Counted from the stretch's first letter, positions 27,561 through 37,646 are shown. The stretch is DNA of 64,000 bases from Pseudomonas sp. WJP1 (GCF_028471945.1 NZ_CP110128.1:794501-858500); one strand, 5' to 3'. Notes: a model not told the origin generated them from the letters alone. A program made the numbers and translations.

Positions 27561-29300
27561 ATGAAGTTAGCCATTGTTACTGCCTGCCCGAACGGCATGG
27601 TCACCAGTGTGCTGTGTGCCCGTTTGCTCGATGCAGCGGCCCAGCGTCAGGGCTGGAGCACCAGCGTCGAGATCAGCGATGCGGCGCATCCCGAGCGGCA
27701 ACTGTCCACCGCCACGATCGAGGCTGCCGAATGGGTGTTGCTGGTGACCAGCGCGCCTGTGGATATGTCGCGTTTCGTCGGTAAGCGCTTGTTCCAGAGC
27801 ACCCCGGCCCAGGCGCTGCAGGATGTCGAAGCGGTGTTGCGCCGCGGTGCTGAAGAGGCCCGGGTGTATGTCGCACCTACAGCTGTGGTCGAGCCGGTTG
27901 CCGTCGTAAAAAACGCGCCGCGACTGGTTGCCGTGACGGCCTGTCCGACCGGTGTCGCCCACACCTTCATGGCCGCCGAAGCCTTGCAGCAAGCAGCCAA
28001 GCGCCTGGGCTATGACTTGCAGGTGGAAACCCAGGGCTCGGTCGGTGCACGCAATCCGCTGAGCAGCGACGCGATTGCCGACGCCGACGTGGTGCTGCTG
28101 GCGGCGGACATCGAAGTCGCCACCGAGCGTTTTGCCGGCAAGAAAATCTATCGCTGCGGCACCGGCATTGCCCTCAAGCAAGCTGAAGCGACCTTGAAAA
28201 AAGCGCTGGCGGAGGGCAAGCAGGAAACCGCCTCAACCGGTCCCAAGGGGCCGGCCAAACAAGAGAAGACCGGGGTCTACAAACACCTGTTGACCGGCGT
28301 GTCGTTCATGTTGCCGATGGTGGTGGCCGGCGGTCTGATGATCGCCTTGTCGTTCGTGTTCGGTATCACCGCTTTCAAGGAAGAGGGAACACTGGCGGCG
28401 GCGCTGATGCAGATCGGCGGCGACACCGCGTTCAAGCTTATGGTGCCGCTGCTGGCAGGCTACATCGCCTATTCGATTGCCGACCGTCCGGGCCTGGCGC
28501 CGGGAATGATCGGCGGCCTGCTGGCCAGCACCCTGGGCGCCGGTTTTATCGGCGGGATCATTGCCGGTTTCCTCGCCGGTTATGCGGCCCAGGCGATCAA
28601 TCGTTATGCGCGGTTACCGCAGAGCCTTGAGGCGCTGAAACCGATCCTGATCATCCCGTTGCTGGCGAGCCTGTTTACCGGCCTGGTGATGATCTACGTG
28701 GTCGGCAAGCCGGTGGCGGGCATGCTCTCCGGGCTCACGCATTTCCTTGACAGCATGGGCACCACCAACGCGATTCTGCTTGGCGTGCTGCTGGGCGGCA
28801 TGATGTGCGTCGACCTTGGCGGGCCGATCAACAAGGCCGCGTATGCGTTTTCGGTCGGGCTGCTGGCGTCCCAGAGTTATGCACCGATGGCGGCAACCAT
28901 GGCCGCGGGCATGGTGCCGCCGATCGGCCTGGGCATCGCCACGTTCATCGCCCGGCGCAAGTTCGCCCAGACTGAACGCGAGGCGGGTAAAGCGGCCTTG
29001 GTGCTGGGGCTGTGCTTCATCTCCGAAGGCGCGATTCCGTTTGCCGCGAAAGACCCGCTGCGGGTGATCCCGGCGAGCATTGCCGGCGGTGCGCTGACCG
29101 GTGCCTTGTCGATGTATTTCGGCTGCAAGTTGATGGCGCCCCATGGTGGGTTGTTCGTGTTGGCGATTCCGAATGCGATCAACCATGCGCTGCTGTATCT
29201 GCTGGCGATTGTCGCGGGGAGTTTGTTGACTGCGGTGGTGTATGCGCTGGTCAAGCGACCGGAGGTGGTGGAGTTGGCGGTGGAGCCCGTCAGCGCCTGA
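27561..29300 (+). CDS. fruA: Fructose PTS permease EIIB'BC
   Basis: 579 aa. First a IIB-like domain (1-100) with Cys9 in VTACPNGMVTS, then the IIB domain with phospho-Cys128 in VTACPTGVAHTFMAAEAL, then the IIC membrane domain from about 240 with many helices and GGPINKAAYAF. Imports fructose as fructose-1-phosphate. The first domain has a less typical CPNG loop, so it is likely the duplicated IIB' domain known from E. coli FruA. ATG 27561 (AGAGGG upstream) is preferred over TTG 27555. Confidence 0.96.
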   Translation: MKLAIVTACPNGMVTSVLCARLLDAAAQRQGWSTSVEISDAAHPERQLSTATIEAAEWVLLVTSAPVDMSRFVGKRLFQSTPAQALQDVEAVLRRGAEEARVYVAPTAVVEPVAVVKNAPRLVAVTACPTGVAHTFMAAEALQQAAKRLGYDLQVETQGSVGARNPLSSDAIADADVVLLAADIEVATERFAGKKIYRCGTGIALKQAEATLKKALAEGKQETASTGPKGPAKQEKTGVYKHLLTGVSFMLPMVVAGGLMIALSFVFGITAFKEEGTLAAALMQIGGDTAFKLMVPLLAGYIAYSIADRPGLAPGMIGGLLASTLGAGFIGGIIAGFLAGYAAQAINRYARLPQSLEALKPILIIPLLASLFTGLVMIYVVGKPVAGMLSGLTHFLDSMGTTNAILLGVLLGGMMCVDLGGPINKAAYAFSVGLLASQSYAPMAATMAAGMVPPIGLGIATFIARRKFAQTEREAGKAALVLGLCFISEGAIPFAAKDPLRVIPASIAGGALTGALSMYFGCKLMAPHGGLFVLAIPNAINHALLYLLAIVAGSLLTAVVYALVKRPEVVELAVEPVSA

Positions 29301-29311
29301 CCCCGGTGCCT

Positions 29312-29411
29312 TGTAGGAGCGAGCATGCTCGCGATGGTCGTGAACGATAGCGCGTAAAACCAGATGCCCAGCGGTGCCTGTTGATCTTTCGCGAGCAGGC
29401 TCGCTCCTACA
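29312..29411. repeat. REP inverted pair (GTAGGAGCGAGC...GCTCGCGA type)
   Basis: TGTAGGAGCGAGCATGCTCGC at the left and GCGAGCAGGCTCGCTCCTACA at the right, about 58 bases apart, between fruA and the phosphatase gene. The right arm ends 15 bases before the next start codon. Confidence 0.88.
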
Positions 29412-29426
29412 GAGGTCGAGAGCACC

Positions 29427-30968
29427 ATGAGCGAATTAGATCCTGGCCGCCGACGTGTCATGCAAGCGCTCGGTGCCGGTTTGTTACTGCCGGGCCTGGC
29501 ACCGGCGGTGATCGCATCGGTCAAGGATCGACCCCAACTCACCGACGGCGTGCAGTCCGGCGACCTGCTGGGCGATAAAGCGATCGTCTGGAGCCGCTGC
29601 GATCGCCCCGCACGCATGGTGGTGGAATGGGACACCCGCAGCCTCTTTTCCAATCCCCGGCGATTCGTTTCGGCCCTGGCCGACGCCCGCACCGACTTTA
29701 CGGCGCGGGTCGAACTCAGTGGGCTACCTGCCGATCAGGCGATTTTCTACCGTGTGCACTTTGAAGACGCCCAGAGCGGCGTCGCCAGCGAACCGTGGTT
29801 CGGCCACCTGCGTAGCGTGCCCCAGACCCGGCGCGATATTCGTTTCGTCTGGAGCGGCGACACGGCCGGTCAAGGCTTCGGGATCAACCCGGACATCGGC
29901 GGTATGCGCATCTACGAAGCCATGCGCCTGCGCCTGCCGGACTTCTTTATCCACAGCGGCGACACCATCTACGCCGACGGCCCCATACCCGCGCAACTCG
30001 CCACCGAGAGCGGCCGGGTGTGGCGCAACATCACCAGCGAGGCGAAGAGCAAGGTCGCCGAAACCCTCGACGACTACCGTGGCAATTATCGCTACAACCT
30101 GATGGACGAAAACGTCCGCCGCTTCAACGCCGAAGTCCCGCAAATCTGGCAATGGGATGACCACGAAGTCGTCAACAACTGGTCACCGGGCACCGTGCTG
30201 GATGTGCGCTACACCTACGAAGATATCCACAGCCTGGTGAGTCGTGGGCGCCGGGCATGGCTTGAATATGCGCCGATGCGCTGGCAGACCGCCGAGGGGG
30301 GCAAACGGATTTATCGTCAACTCGATTACGGGCCATTGCTCACTGTGTTCGTGCTCGACATGCGCAGTTATCGCGGGGCCAACGACGCCAATCTTGGCGA
30401 CGCCAAGGCGTTTCTCGGACGTGAGCAACTGGACTGGCTGAAGGCTTCGTTGAAGGCGTCCAATGCCCAATGGAAAGTCATCGCCGCCGACATGTCGATT
30501 GGCCTTGGCGCACCGGATGGCGAGGTCAGTCCTGGCGTGACGCGCTGGGAAGCAGTGGCCAACGGTGACGCCGGACCGGCCCAGGGGAGGGAGCTGGAAA
30601 TTGCCGAGTTACTGGGTTTTCTGCGGGGGCAGCAGGTACGCAATTTTGTCTGGCTGACGGCGGATGTGCACTACTGCGCGGCGCATCACTATCACCCGGA
30701 CCGAGCGGCGTTCCAGGACTTTGAGCCCTTCTGGGAGTTTGTCGCCGGTCCGCTGAATGCCGGGAGCTTTGGCCCGGACACGCTGGACAAGACCTTCGGC
30801 CCTGAAGTGGTGTTCGAGAAAGCGCCACCTGCGCAAAACATCTCGCCGTTTGCCGGATTTCAGTTTTTTGGTGAGGTGAACATTGACGGGCAAAGCGGGG
30901 CGTTGAGTGTGGTGTTGCGGGACCTGGATGGGGGGGCGGTGTTTGAGCAGACGTTGCAACCAGTCTAG
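29427..30968 (+). CDS. PhoD-like alkaline phosphatase, Tat-exported
   Basis: 513 aa. Twin-arginine signal RRRVMQALGAGLLLPGLAPA at the N-terminus implies export of a folded metalloprotein to the periplasm. The PhoD domain is preceded by a beta-sandwich part (about 35-130). Metal-binding motifs: WSGDTAGQG, HSGDTIYADGP, WDDHEVVNNW and LTADVHYCAAHHY. PhoD enzymes are calcium/iron-dependent phosphodi/monoesterases; the substrate here is unknown. A Pho box is not evident in the short upstream gap, which is filled by a REP pair. It stands alone. Confidence 0.9.
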   Translation: MSELDPGRRRVMQALGAGLLLPGLAPAVIASVKDRPQLTDGVQSGDLLGDKAIVWSRCDRPARMVVEWDTRSLFSNPRRFVSALADARTDFTARVELSGLPADQAIFYRVHFEDAQSGVASEPWFGHLRSVPQTRRDIRFVWSGDTAGQGFGINPDIGGMRIYEAMRLRLPDFFIHSGDTIYADGPIPAQLATESGRVWRNITSEAKSKVAETLDDYRGNYRYNLMDENVRRFNAEVPQIWQWDDHEVVNNWSPGTVLDVRYTYEDIHSLVSRGRRAWLEYAPMRWQTAEGGKRIYRQLDYGPLLTVFVLDMRSYRGANDANLGDAKAFLGREQLDWLKASLKASNAQWKVIAADMSIGLGAPDGEVSPGVTRWEAVANGDAGPAQGRELEIAELLGFLRGQQVRNFVWLTADVHYCAAHHYHPDRAAFQDFEPFWEFVAGPLNAGSFGPDTLDKTFGPEVVFEKAPPAQNISPFAGFQFFGEVNIDGQSGALSVVLRDLDGGAVFEQTLQPV

Positions 30969-30979
30969 TTCCGCACGTT

Positions 30980-31010
30980 GATCGTTCCCACGCAGAGCGT
31001 GGGAACGATC
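30980..31010. repeat. 31-bp perfect palindromic element, copy 1
   Basis: 14-bp arms GATCGTTCCCACGC / GCGTGGGAACGATC around AGA. It lies between the converging phosphatase and piuB genes, with an identical copy at 37647-37677. There is no adjacent T-run on either side, so it is a repeat rather than a plain terminator. Confidence 0.92.
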
Positions 31011-31021
31011 AGGCCGTAGTG

Positions 31022-33550
31022 TCAGTAAACGTCGCGGCGGTAGCGGCCTTGTTCGATCAGGCGCTCGACTTCGGCACTGCCGAGCACATCGTTGAGCACT
31101 TGATCGACGCCGGACGCCATCCCCTGAAGGCTGCCGCAAATGTAGATCACCGCACCGTCCGCCAGCCATTTCTTCAGCTCTTCGGCCGATTCGCGCAAGC
31201 GATCCTGCACGTAGATCTTCTCGGCTTGATCGCGCGAGAATGCCAGGTCCAGGCGCTCCAGATCGCCGGCAATCAACCACTCTTGCAGTTCATCGCGACA
31301 CAGGAAGTCGTGCTCGCGATTACGCTCGCCGAACAACAACCACTGGCGTTGCTGGCCATCGGCAATCCGCGCCTTGAGCAAACTGCGCAGCCCGGCCAAT
31401 CCGGTGCCGTTGCCCAGCAGGATCATCGGCACCGGTTCATTGGGCAGGTGGAAACCGCTGTTGCGGCGCACCCGCAGGCTGATGCTGCCGCCCACTGGTG
31501 CGTGCTCGGTGAGCCAGCCGGAGCCGACCCCCAGGCTGCCATCGGGGTGCAGTTCCTGGCGTACGATCAATTCCAGGATGCCGTCGGCGGCTATCGAGGC
31601 GATGGAATACTCGCGCATGGCCAATGGCACAAGGGCATCCACCAATGCCTGCGCATGCAGGCCGACCAAATGGCTGCGGTTCGCGGGCAGCTGCCGAGCG
31701 GCGAGGGCTTGCTCCAGCGGTTGCGACAAACCATCGTGGGTAATCGTCGCGCGACCGTCGATCCCCAGTCCTTCGAGGAAGTGCTCGATGGCCCACGGGC
31801 AATTGCGCGGCAACACCTCCACCAGGTCGCCGGCCAGCCAGCTGCTGGTGGTCGGCGCGTTGAGGCCGAGCAAATAGACAGGCGAACCGCTGCTGTCCGG
31901 GTTGAGCAGCTCCCGGCGAGTCAGGGTCCAGTTGTCGTAACGCGGTGCCTGCCAGGTGTCGACCGGCGCCTGGCCGGTCAACAGGCCCAGTTGCTGCTGC
32001 CAGTGACGCAAGGCATAGGGGTCGCCGCTGTCGACTTCCACCGGCGCGAACAAGGTCTTGCCGCCGTGCTCGCCGAGCCATTTGTGCAGGCGCTGGGCGA
32101 ATCCGCAGAAGTGTTGATACTGCCGGTCGCCGAGTCCCAGCACGGCATAGTTCAGGCTATCGAGGCTCAACGCCCGGCCCAGCACCTTGCGTTCGAAACC
32201 CCGGGCGCTGTCTGGCGCTTCGCCGTCACCGAAGGTGCTGACCACAAACAGCGCGTTTTTCGAAGCATGCAGGTCCTGCTCGCTGACATCCGCCAGCGGC
32301 TGCACCTTCACCGGCAGGCCCGCCGCCTGCAACTGGCCAGCGGTCTGCCAGGCCAGTTGCTCGGCAAAGCCACTCTGGCTGGCAAAACCGATGAGCCAGG
32401 CCGGGGTGTTGCTGCCGGGTTGCGCCAGGCCTTTGCGGGCGTCCTTGATCTGGCGTTTCTTGCGTCGACGATCAAGGTACAGCAGCCAGCCGGTGACGAA
32501 GAACAGCGGCATGGTCAGGGCCGTGAGCGTCAGGATGATGCGCCCGACGATGCCGAAGTAGCTGCCCACGTGCAGCGCATAGATGCTGGTCAGCAGTTGC
32601 GCGTTGAGGCTCTTGTCGCTGTAGCGGTCATGCCGTTTGATCGCGCCGGTCACCGGGTCGAGGGTGATCTGGTTCAGCGCACGGTCGTGGGGCGAGTTTT
32701 TCAACAGGTAGAAAACGGTTGCCGGTTGCCCGGCCACGGGCGGCATGCGGGTGTTGTAGAAGCTCAGGTCGGGACCGGCAGCGCTGTAGATGCTGCTCCA
32801 CATTGCCGAGTAATCGGCCACCGGAGCAGGGCCACTTGGCGCAGGGCCACGGCCGCCGCGTACACGTTCGTTCTGCGGCGAATCGGAGAGCAGGCGAGTC
32901 AGGCCCTTGTTGTACCACTCGTAGGACCAGGACAAGCCGGTCAGCGCGGCCAGGAGGTAAAACACCAGGCACCAGGTGCCGGCAATCGAGTGCAGGTCCC
33001 AATTGAAGCTGCGACCTTTTTTCTTCCAGTCGAGGGTCAGCCAGGCGCGCCAGCTTTTCCACTGGCGAGGCCAGCGCAGGTACAGGCCGGACAGGCAGAA
33101 GAACACCAGGATCAGGGTGCAGGCGCCCGTGATCTGCCGGCCGGTATCGCCCATGGCGAGGAAGCGGTGCAGTTGCAGCATCAGGCCGAAGAAGCCTTGG
33201 CCGCTGGCGTCGCCCAGGAGTTCACCGGTGTACGGGTCGACGTAACGCATGGGGCCGCGACGCTCGCCCGCTGGCGGGGTGAAGAACACTTTGGCGGCAA
33301 CGTCGCTGTCGATGCCGACCGAGAGCATCGCGACTTTCATGCGCGTCGACGCTTCGATCTTTTCCACCAGATCGGCGGGTGGCAGCACGCCGGCGACCTG
33401 TTTCTGGACCTGCAGCACGGAAGGGTTCAGCGCATACAGGATTTCATCCTGAAACGAGACCGCCGCACCGGTGATGCCCATCAGGGCCAGGACCAGTCCG
33501 GCGCTGATGCCAAAAAACCAGTGCAACTGGAACAGGGTTTTCTTCAACAC
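31022..33550 (-). CDS. piuB: PiuB-like PepSY / flavodoxin-reductase fusion
   Basis: 842 aa, GTG start. N-terminal PepSY-associated membrane part: helix at about 12-33 and further helices near 145-165, 190-215 and 335-358. A flavodoxin-like FMN domain starts near 395 ([29 protein letters not shown]), followed by FAD- and NADPH-binding reductase domains with [14 protein letters not shown] and [17 protein letters not shown]. It resembles the alpha subunit of sulfite reductase tethered to the membrane. Probably reduces ferric siderophore iron taken up via PiuA; this is inferred from the neighbour and from the P. aeruginosa piuA/piuB/piuC order. No separate Fur box was found directly upstream. Confidence 0.87.
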   Translation of the reverse strand: MLKKTLFQLHWFFGISAGLVLALMGITGAAVSFQDEILYALNPSVLQVQKQVAGVLPPADLVEKIEASTRMKVAMLSVGIDSDVAAKVFFTPPAGERRGPMRYVDPYTGELLGDASGQGFFGLMLQLHRFLAMGDTGRQITGACTLILVFFCLSGLYLRWPRQWKSWRAWLTLDWKKKGRSFNWDLHSIAGTWCLVFYLLAALTGLSWSYEWYNKGLTRLLSDSPQNERVRGGRGPAPSGPAPVADYSAMWSSIYSAAGPDLSFYNTRMPPVAGQPATVFYLLKNSPHDRALNQITLDPVTGAIKRHDRYSDKSLNAQLLTSIYALHVGSYFGIVGRIILTLTALTMPLFFVTGWLLYLDRRRKKRQIKDARKGLAQPGSNTPAWLIGFASQSGFAEQLAWQTAGQLQAAGLPVKVQPLADVSEQDLHASKNALFVVSTFGDGEAPDSARGFERKVLGRALSLDSLNYAVLGLGDRQYQHFCGFAQRLHKWLGEHGGKTLFAPVEVDSGDPYALRHWQQQLGLLTGQAPVDTWQAPRYDNWTLTRRELLNPDSSGSPVYLLGLNAPTTSSWLAGDLVEVLPRNCPWAIEHFLEGLGIDGRATITHDGLSQPLEQALAARQLPANRSHLVGLHAQALVDALVPLAMREYSIASIAADGILELIVRQELHPDGSLGVGSGWLTEHAPVGGSISLRVRRNSGFHLPNEPVPMILLGNGTGLAGLRSLLKARIADGQQRQWLLFGERNREHDFLCRDELQEWLIAGDLERLDLAFSRDQAEKIYVQDRLRESAEELKKWLADGAVIYICGSLQGMASGVDQVLNDVLGSAEVERLIEQGRYRRDVY

Positions 33551-33630
33551 GTCGCTCGCCTTGTTCGTTCAAAAGTAATCATCACGGCGCGCATTATGCC
33601 GTGGGTTGTCGAGAAACATTCCCTTTACAC

Positions 33631-33664
33631 ACAAAAGCCCCGTTCACCTGGATGAACGGGGCTT
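33631..33664 (-). terminator. Intrinsic terminator after piuA
   Basis: 12-bp stem AAGCCCCGTTCA / TGAACGGGGCTT with a 6-nt loop; read on the minus strand it is followed by TTTTGTGTG. It separates piuA from piuB, which then needs its own promoter or read-through. Confidence 0.75.
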
Positions 33665-33680
33665 GGGTTTCACACTTCCA

Positions 33681-35999
33681 TCAGAAGTGGAAGTTGGTGC
33701 TCAGCAAGGCAGTCCGGCCCGCCGCCTGGTTGGCGAAGTGGGTGGAGAACGCCTTGTCGTAGTAGGTGACGTCGGTCAGGTTCTGCACGTTCAGCTGCAG
33801 GTCGATGTTCTTGGTCAGCTTGTAGGCGGCCATGGCGTCGTAGCGCACATAGTCATTGACCATGGTGGTGTTGGCCACGCTGCCGAACACGTCATCGACA
33901 TAGAACGCACCGCCACCGATGGTCAGCTTCGGCGTGACCTGGTAGGTCGTCCACAGGCTGGCGCTGTTTTTCGGGGTGTTAGGCAGTTCGTTGCCGTCGG
34001 TCACGCTGAGCGGGCCGCCATCGACTTGTTCGCTGTCCATGTAGGCGTAGCCGGCGAAGACTTGCCATTTGTCGGTGAGCTTGCCGGTGGCCGAGAGCTC
34101 GACGCCCTGAACGCGGGTCTTGCCGGCGTTTTCGTACGAGGTGGTATCCACTTGAACGCGCGCGTTGTCTTTCTCGGTGCGGAAGATATCGGCAGTCAGC
34201 GACAGGCGATCGTTCAGCAGGTCCCACTTGGTACCGATTTCGTAGTTCTTGGTGGTTTCCGGCTCCATGTCGCTTTTCAACAGGTTGCCGTTGCGATCCG
34301 GGGTGCCGCCCAGCGGGTTGCCTTCCTGCCCTTCACCGAGGGTGTTGCCCGGAGGTGTGGCGGAAGTCGCGTAGGACGCATAGATGCTGCCGTTTTCCGC
34401 CGGCTTGTAGACCACGCCGAACTGGCCGGTGACGAACTCGCTGACATCATCGCCCTTGGAGGTGGTGGTGCCGGCGGCGTTGTAGGTCTTGTAGTCAGTG
34501 TCGAAATGGTCGTAGCGCAGGCCCATGTTCACCAGCCACTGCTCGGACAACTCCAGGGTGTCGAACACATACAGTGCGTAGGTGTTGGCCTTGGTGTCGG
34601 TGCCGGCGTAGTTGCGGCTGATCGAACCGTTCCATGGATCGTTCGGGTTCGGGTTCGACAGCGAGGTGCAGTTGTAGCCACTTGGTGCGCCGACGATTGC
34701 CGGGTTGCAGGTGGTGGTGACTGGGGTGGTACCCGGAGTAGTGTCGGTATTGACGGTGTACGAGGACTTCTGGCTTTCCTCGCGGCTCAACTCGATACCG
34801 GTCGAGAAGCTGTTCTTGAAGCCGGCGATGTAGACATCACCAAACAGGTCGGTCTGGTTGGTCGTCGTATCGGTGTTGCTGACGCGGGTGTTGGCCCGAC
34901 GCCACACGGTACCGTTGTTGACGTTGCCCTTGCTGTCGTCCGGCTGGGTCAGGATGTAGTCCTGCATGCTGCTGCCGTGGCGCAGGGTGTTCTTGACGGT
35001 CAGCGCGTCGTTCAGGTCGTGCTCGATGGCGATGGTCGCGGTGTCGGTACGGCCTTTGCGGAAGTCACGATCGGTCAGGCCGTAGAAGTTGCTGCTGTCG
35101 CCGCCGGCGTAAGGCTTGTCCGGGTTGGACTTGGTACGGTCGGCAGTTTTACCCGAAGCTGGAACTGTGTACGGAATACCCGAATCCGGAGTGTCGTTGC
35201 TTTCCAGGTGGTAGTAGTCAAGGTTGACGCGGGTGTCGGTGCCCAGGCCGAAGGCCAGCGATGGCGCGACGCCCCAGCGATCGTAATCGACGCTTTCGCG
35301 GCCGGCGACATTGCTTTCGTGGCTCATCAGGTTCAGACGACCGGCAGCGGTGTCGGAGAACTGGTAGTTGCCGTCCATGGTGTAGCGCTGGGTCTGGTCC
35401 GAACCCCAGGTAAAGCCACCGTCGAAGGAGTCGCCCAGGTGCGCTTTCTTGCTCACCAGGTTGATGCTGCCGCCGGCAGCGCCGCGACCGCCAATGGCCG
35501 AGTTGGGGCCCTTGCTGACTTCGATCGACTCAACGGCGAAGATTTCGCGGCTCTGCGAACCGGTATCGCGCACGCCGTCCAGGTAGGTATCGCCTTGGGC
35601 ATCGAAACCGCGGATGAACGGACGGTCGCCCTGTGGGTTGCCGCCTTCACCGGCACCGAAGGTGATGCCCGGGACGGTACGCAGCGCGTCCTGCATGTTC
35701 AGGGCGCCGGTGTCCTTGAGGACTTGTTGCGGGATGACGGTGATCGAGCGCGGCGTATCTACCAACGGCGCGGTGTACTTGGGCGAGGAGGCTTTTTCGA
35801 CGTTGTAGGAGGTCGCGTCCTGGGCTTCGCCGGTGATCGCGGTAGCGCCCAGGGAAATCGTGTTGCCCGGCGCTTTCTCGTCGGCTTTTTCAGCGGCGAA
35901 AACCATTTGGCCCGCAGAGCCGGCAGTGATTGCCACGCCAATTGCGCAAGTGAGCAGACGCGGTGAACTGACCGGTAGTTGTGGGTGTTGACGTGACAT
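33681..35999 (-). CDS. piuA: TonB-dependent siderophore receptor (PiuA-like)
   Basis: 772 aa outer-membrane receptor. Signal peptide to about residue 36 (AGQMVFAA), plug domain with YTAPLVDTPRSITVIPQQVL, RTVPGITFGAGEGGNPQGD, FIRGFDAQGDTYLDGVRD and GPNSAIGGRGAAGGSINL, then a 22-strand type barrel ending in the terminal aromatic NFHF. Similar to catecholate receptors PiuA/Fiu. The next gene on the opposite strand is piuC, and two Fur-box candidates lie in the gap, so it is probably induced by iron limitation. PiuA receptors also admit siderophore-linked antibiotics. Confidence 0.93.
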   Translation of the reverse strand: MSRQHPQLPVSSPRLLTCAIGVAITAGSAGQMVFAAEKADEKAPGNTISLGATAITGEAQDATSYNVEKASSPKYTAPLVDTPRSITVIPQQVLKDTGALNMQDALRTVPGITFGAGEGGNPQGDRPFIRGFDAQGDTYLDGVRDTGSQSREIFAVESIEVSKGPNSAIGGRGAAGGSINLVSKKAHLGDSFDGGFTWGSDQTQRYTMDGNYQFSDTAAGRLNLMSHESNVAGRESVDYDRWGVAPSLAFGLGTDTRVNLDYYHLESNDTPDSGIPYTVPASGKTADRTKSNPDKPYAGGDSSNFYGLTDRDFRKGRTDTATIAIEHDLNDALTVKNTLRHGSSMQDYILTQPDDSKGNVNNGTVWRRANTRVSNTDTTTNQTDLFGDVYIAGFKNSFSTGIELSREESQKSSYTVNTDTTPGTTPVTTTCNPAIVGAPSGYNCTSLSNPNPNDPWNGSISRNYAGTDTKANTYALYVFDTLELSEQWLVNMGLRYDHFDTDYKTYNAAGTTTSKGDDVSEFVTGQFGVVYKPAENGSIYASYATSATPPGNTLGEGQEGNPLGGTPDRNGNLLKSDMEPETTKNYEIGTKWDLLNDRLSLTADIFRTEKDNARVQVDTTSYENAGKTRVQGVELSATGKLTDKWQVFAGYAYMDSEQVDGGPLSVTDGNELPNTPKNSASLWTTYQVTPKLTIGGGAFYVDDVFGSVANTTMVNDYVRYDAMAAYKLTKNIDLQLNVQNLTDVTYYDKAFSTHFANQAAGRTALLSTNFHF

Positions 36000-36065
36000 T
36001 TTTTATTCCCCTCCCCAAGGATTTGAGGCGGCGGAATATAGGGTAAACACGTATTTGTATCAATT

Positions 36066-36084
36066 GCGAAAAATTACTATTCGC
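36066..36084 (-). promoter_or_regulatory. Fur-box candidate for piuA
   Basis: On the minus strand GCGAATAGTAATTTTTCGC matches the 19-bp Fur consensus GATAATGATAATCATTATC at 11 positions by eye. It lies 67-85 bases upstream of the piuA start codon. Confidence 0.5.
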
Positions 36085-36155
36085 ACTGAATTTACAATCT
36101 TTACAATTTAACCTTACGGTTTTTACTGTTTCGTTCGTCTAGCGGGTTTTACACG

Positions 36156-36174
36156 AGCAATAAGAATCAATACC
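36156..36174 (+). promoter_or_regulatory. Fur-box candidate for piuC
   Basis: AGCAATAAGAATCAATACC matches the 19-bp Fur consensus at 12 positions by eye, with the core AGAATCA typical of Pseudomonas Fur boxes. It lies about 34 bases upstream of the piuC start codon. Confidence 0.55.
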
Positions 36175-36207
36175 ATTGGCACCCCTTTGCTTTCTGGTGC
36201 TTGCCCC

Positions 36208-36888
36208 ATGCTGCTGCACATTCCCGGCTTGTTCGAAAAAGAAGAAGTGCAGCGCATTCGCGAGGCTCTGCAACAGGCCGATTGGGCCGATGGCAAGATC
36301 ACCGCCGGTTACCAGTCGGCCAAGGCCAAGCACAATCTGCAGTTGCCCGAAGGTCACCCGCTGGCCAAGGAGATCGGCGCGGCCATGCTGGAGCGGTTGT
36401 GGAAAAATCCGCAGTTCATGTCGGCGGCGTTACCGCACAAGGTGTTTCCTCCGTTGCTGAACTGCTACACGGCCGGCGGCAGTTTCGACTTCCACATCGA
36501 CAACGCCGTGCGTCAGCCCAAGGGCAGTATCGAACGGGTGCGCACCGATCTGTCGGCCACGCTGTTCTTCAGTGAACCCGAGGATTACGACGGCGGCGAA
36601 CTGGAAATCCAGGACACCTACGGCACCCAACGCGTGAAGTTGCCGGCTGGCGACATGGTGCTGTACCCCGGCACCAGCCTGCACAAGGTCAACGCCGTCA
36701 CCCGTGGTACGCGCTACGCCTCGTTTTTCTGGACCCAGAGCCTGGTGCGCGAAGACAGCCAGCGTGCGCTGTTGTTCGAGATGGACGGAGCGATCCGGCA
36801 GTTGACCCAGGATGTGCCCGATCACCCTTCGCTGATTCGACTGACCGGTACCTATCACAACCTGTTGCGTCGTTGGGTCGAAGTATGA
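36208..36888 (+). CDS. piuC: Fe(II)-dependent oxygenase PiuC (YbiX family)
   Basis: 226 aa. 2-oxoglutarate/Fe(II) dioxygenase fold: HIDNAV gives the first His and Asp ligands, LHKVNAV the distal His, and RYASFFW the Arg for the co-substrate; also [20 protein letters not shown] and [12 protein letters not shown]. The ATG at 36208 gives the family start [14 protein letters not shown]; an in-frame TTG at 36187 seems less likely. There is no clear ribosome site. Its reaction is unknown, probably linked to siderophore or iron uptake because it is paired with piuA. Overlaps the next gene by 4 bases (ATGA). Confidence 0.92.
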   Translation: MLLHIPGLFEKEEVQRIREALQQADWADGKITAGYQSAKAKHNLQLPEGHPLAKEIGAAMLERLWKNPQFMSAALPHKVFPPLLNCYTAGGSFDFHIDNAVRQPKGSIERVRTDLSATLFFSEPEDYDGGELEIQDTYGTQRVKLPAGDMVLYPGTSLHKVNAVTRGTRYASFFWTQSLVREDSQRALLFEMDGAIRQLTQDVPDHPSLIRLTGTYHNLLRRWVEV

Positions 36889-37631
36889 GTTTTCAATTGC
36901 GCCGCGAGGAAGTGCTCGACGGTGAACGCCTCAAGTCCATGCTCGATGAAAGCCCGGCGCGTGCTGCCCAGGCGATTCTGATGGCGGCCCGTGAAGGGGT
37001 TGTCGATGCCCAGGCGTTGCTCGGGCAGATCCTGCTGGACGGGCGAGGGATCGCACAGGATCAGCCGCTGGCGCTGCGCTGGTTCGGGATTGCCGCCCAA
37101 AGTGGACATCTGATGGCGCGTAACATGCTCGGACGTTGTCATGAGCATGGCTGGGGGTGTGCTGCGAATACTTCAGTCGCCGCCAGGCATTACAAAGTTG
37201 CAGCTGATGCTGGATTGGATTGGGCGATGTACAACTACGCCAATCTGCTGGCGACCGGGCGTGGGGTGGCCGAGGATCAGGTCCAGGCACTGAATCTATA
37301 TCAGCGTGCTGCCGAGCTTGGCCATGCGAAATCGATGAACCTGCTGGGGCGCTATCTGGAAGAGGGGCGCGCTTGCCCGGCAGATCCCCAAGCGGCTCGG
37401 GACTGGTATCGGCGCTCGGCAGAGGGAGGGGATTTTCGTGGGCAGTTCAGTTTTGCGGCGGTGTTGGCCGCAGAGGGGAGCATCGACACGGCATTGGGCT
37501 GGCTACGCAAGGCATTGGCCAAAGGCAATCTGAACTTTCTTCGGGTGGCGAGCCAGGCGCTCATGGGCGCAACCGAGCCCCGGATTCGCGCAATGGCCGA
37601 CGACTACGCCAAACGTTGCGCCGAACTGTAG
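36885..37631 (+). CDS. SEL1-repeat protein downstream of piuC
   Basis: 248 aa. Contains about four to five SEL1/TPR-like repeats of 36 residues (e.g. [56 protein letters not shown]), which form a helical scaffold for protein binding. No signal peptide. Its ATG overlaps the piuC stop (ATGA), so it is translationally coupled and likely iron-regulated too. P. aeruginosa has a similar protein of unknown role at the same place. Confidence 0.85.
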   Translation: MSFQLRREEVLDGERLKSMLDESPARAAQAILMAAREGVVDAQALLGQILLDGRGIAQDQPLALRWFGIAAQSGHLMARNMLGRCHEHGWGCAANTSVAARHYKVAADAGLDWAMYNYANLLATGRGVAEDQVQALNLYQRAAELGHAKSMNLLGRYLEEGRACPADPQAARDWYRRSAEGGDFRGQFSFAAVLAAEGSIDTALGWLRKALAKGNLNFLRVASQALMGATEPRIRAMADDYAKRCAEL

Positions 37632-37646
37632 GCACACCTGAAGACA

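Noticed and set aside
31019..35966. Two very long plus-strand frames antisense to piuB and piuA
   Set aside because: Low-complexity products without motifs, opposite to two well-supported genes.
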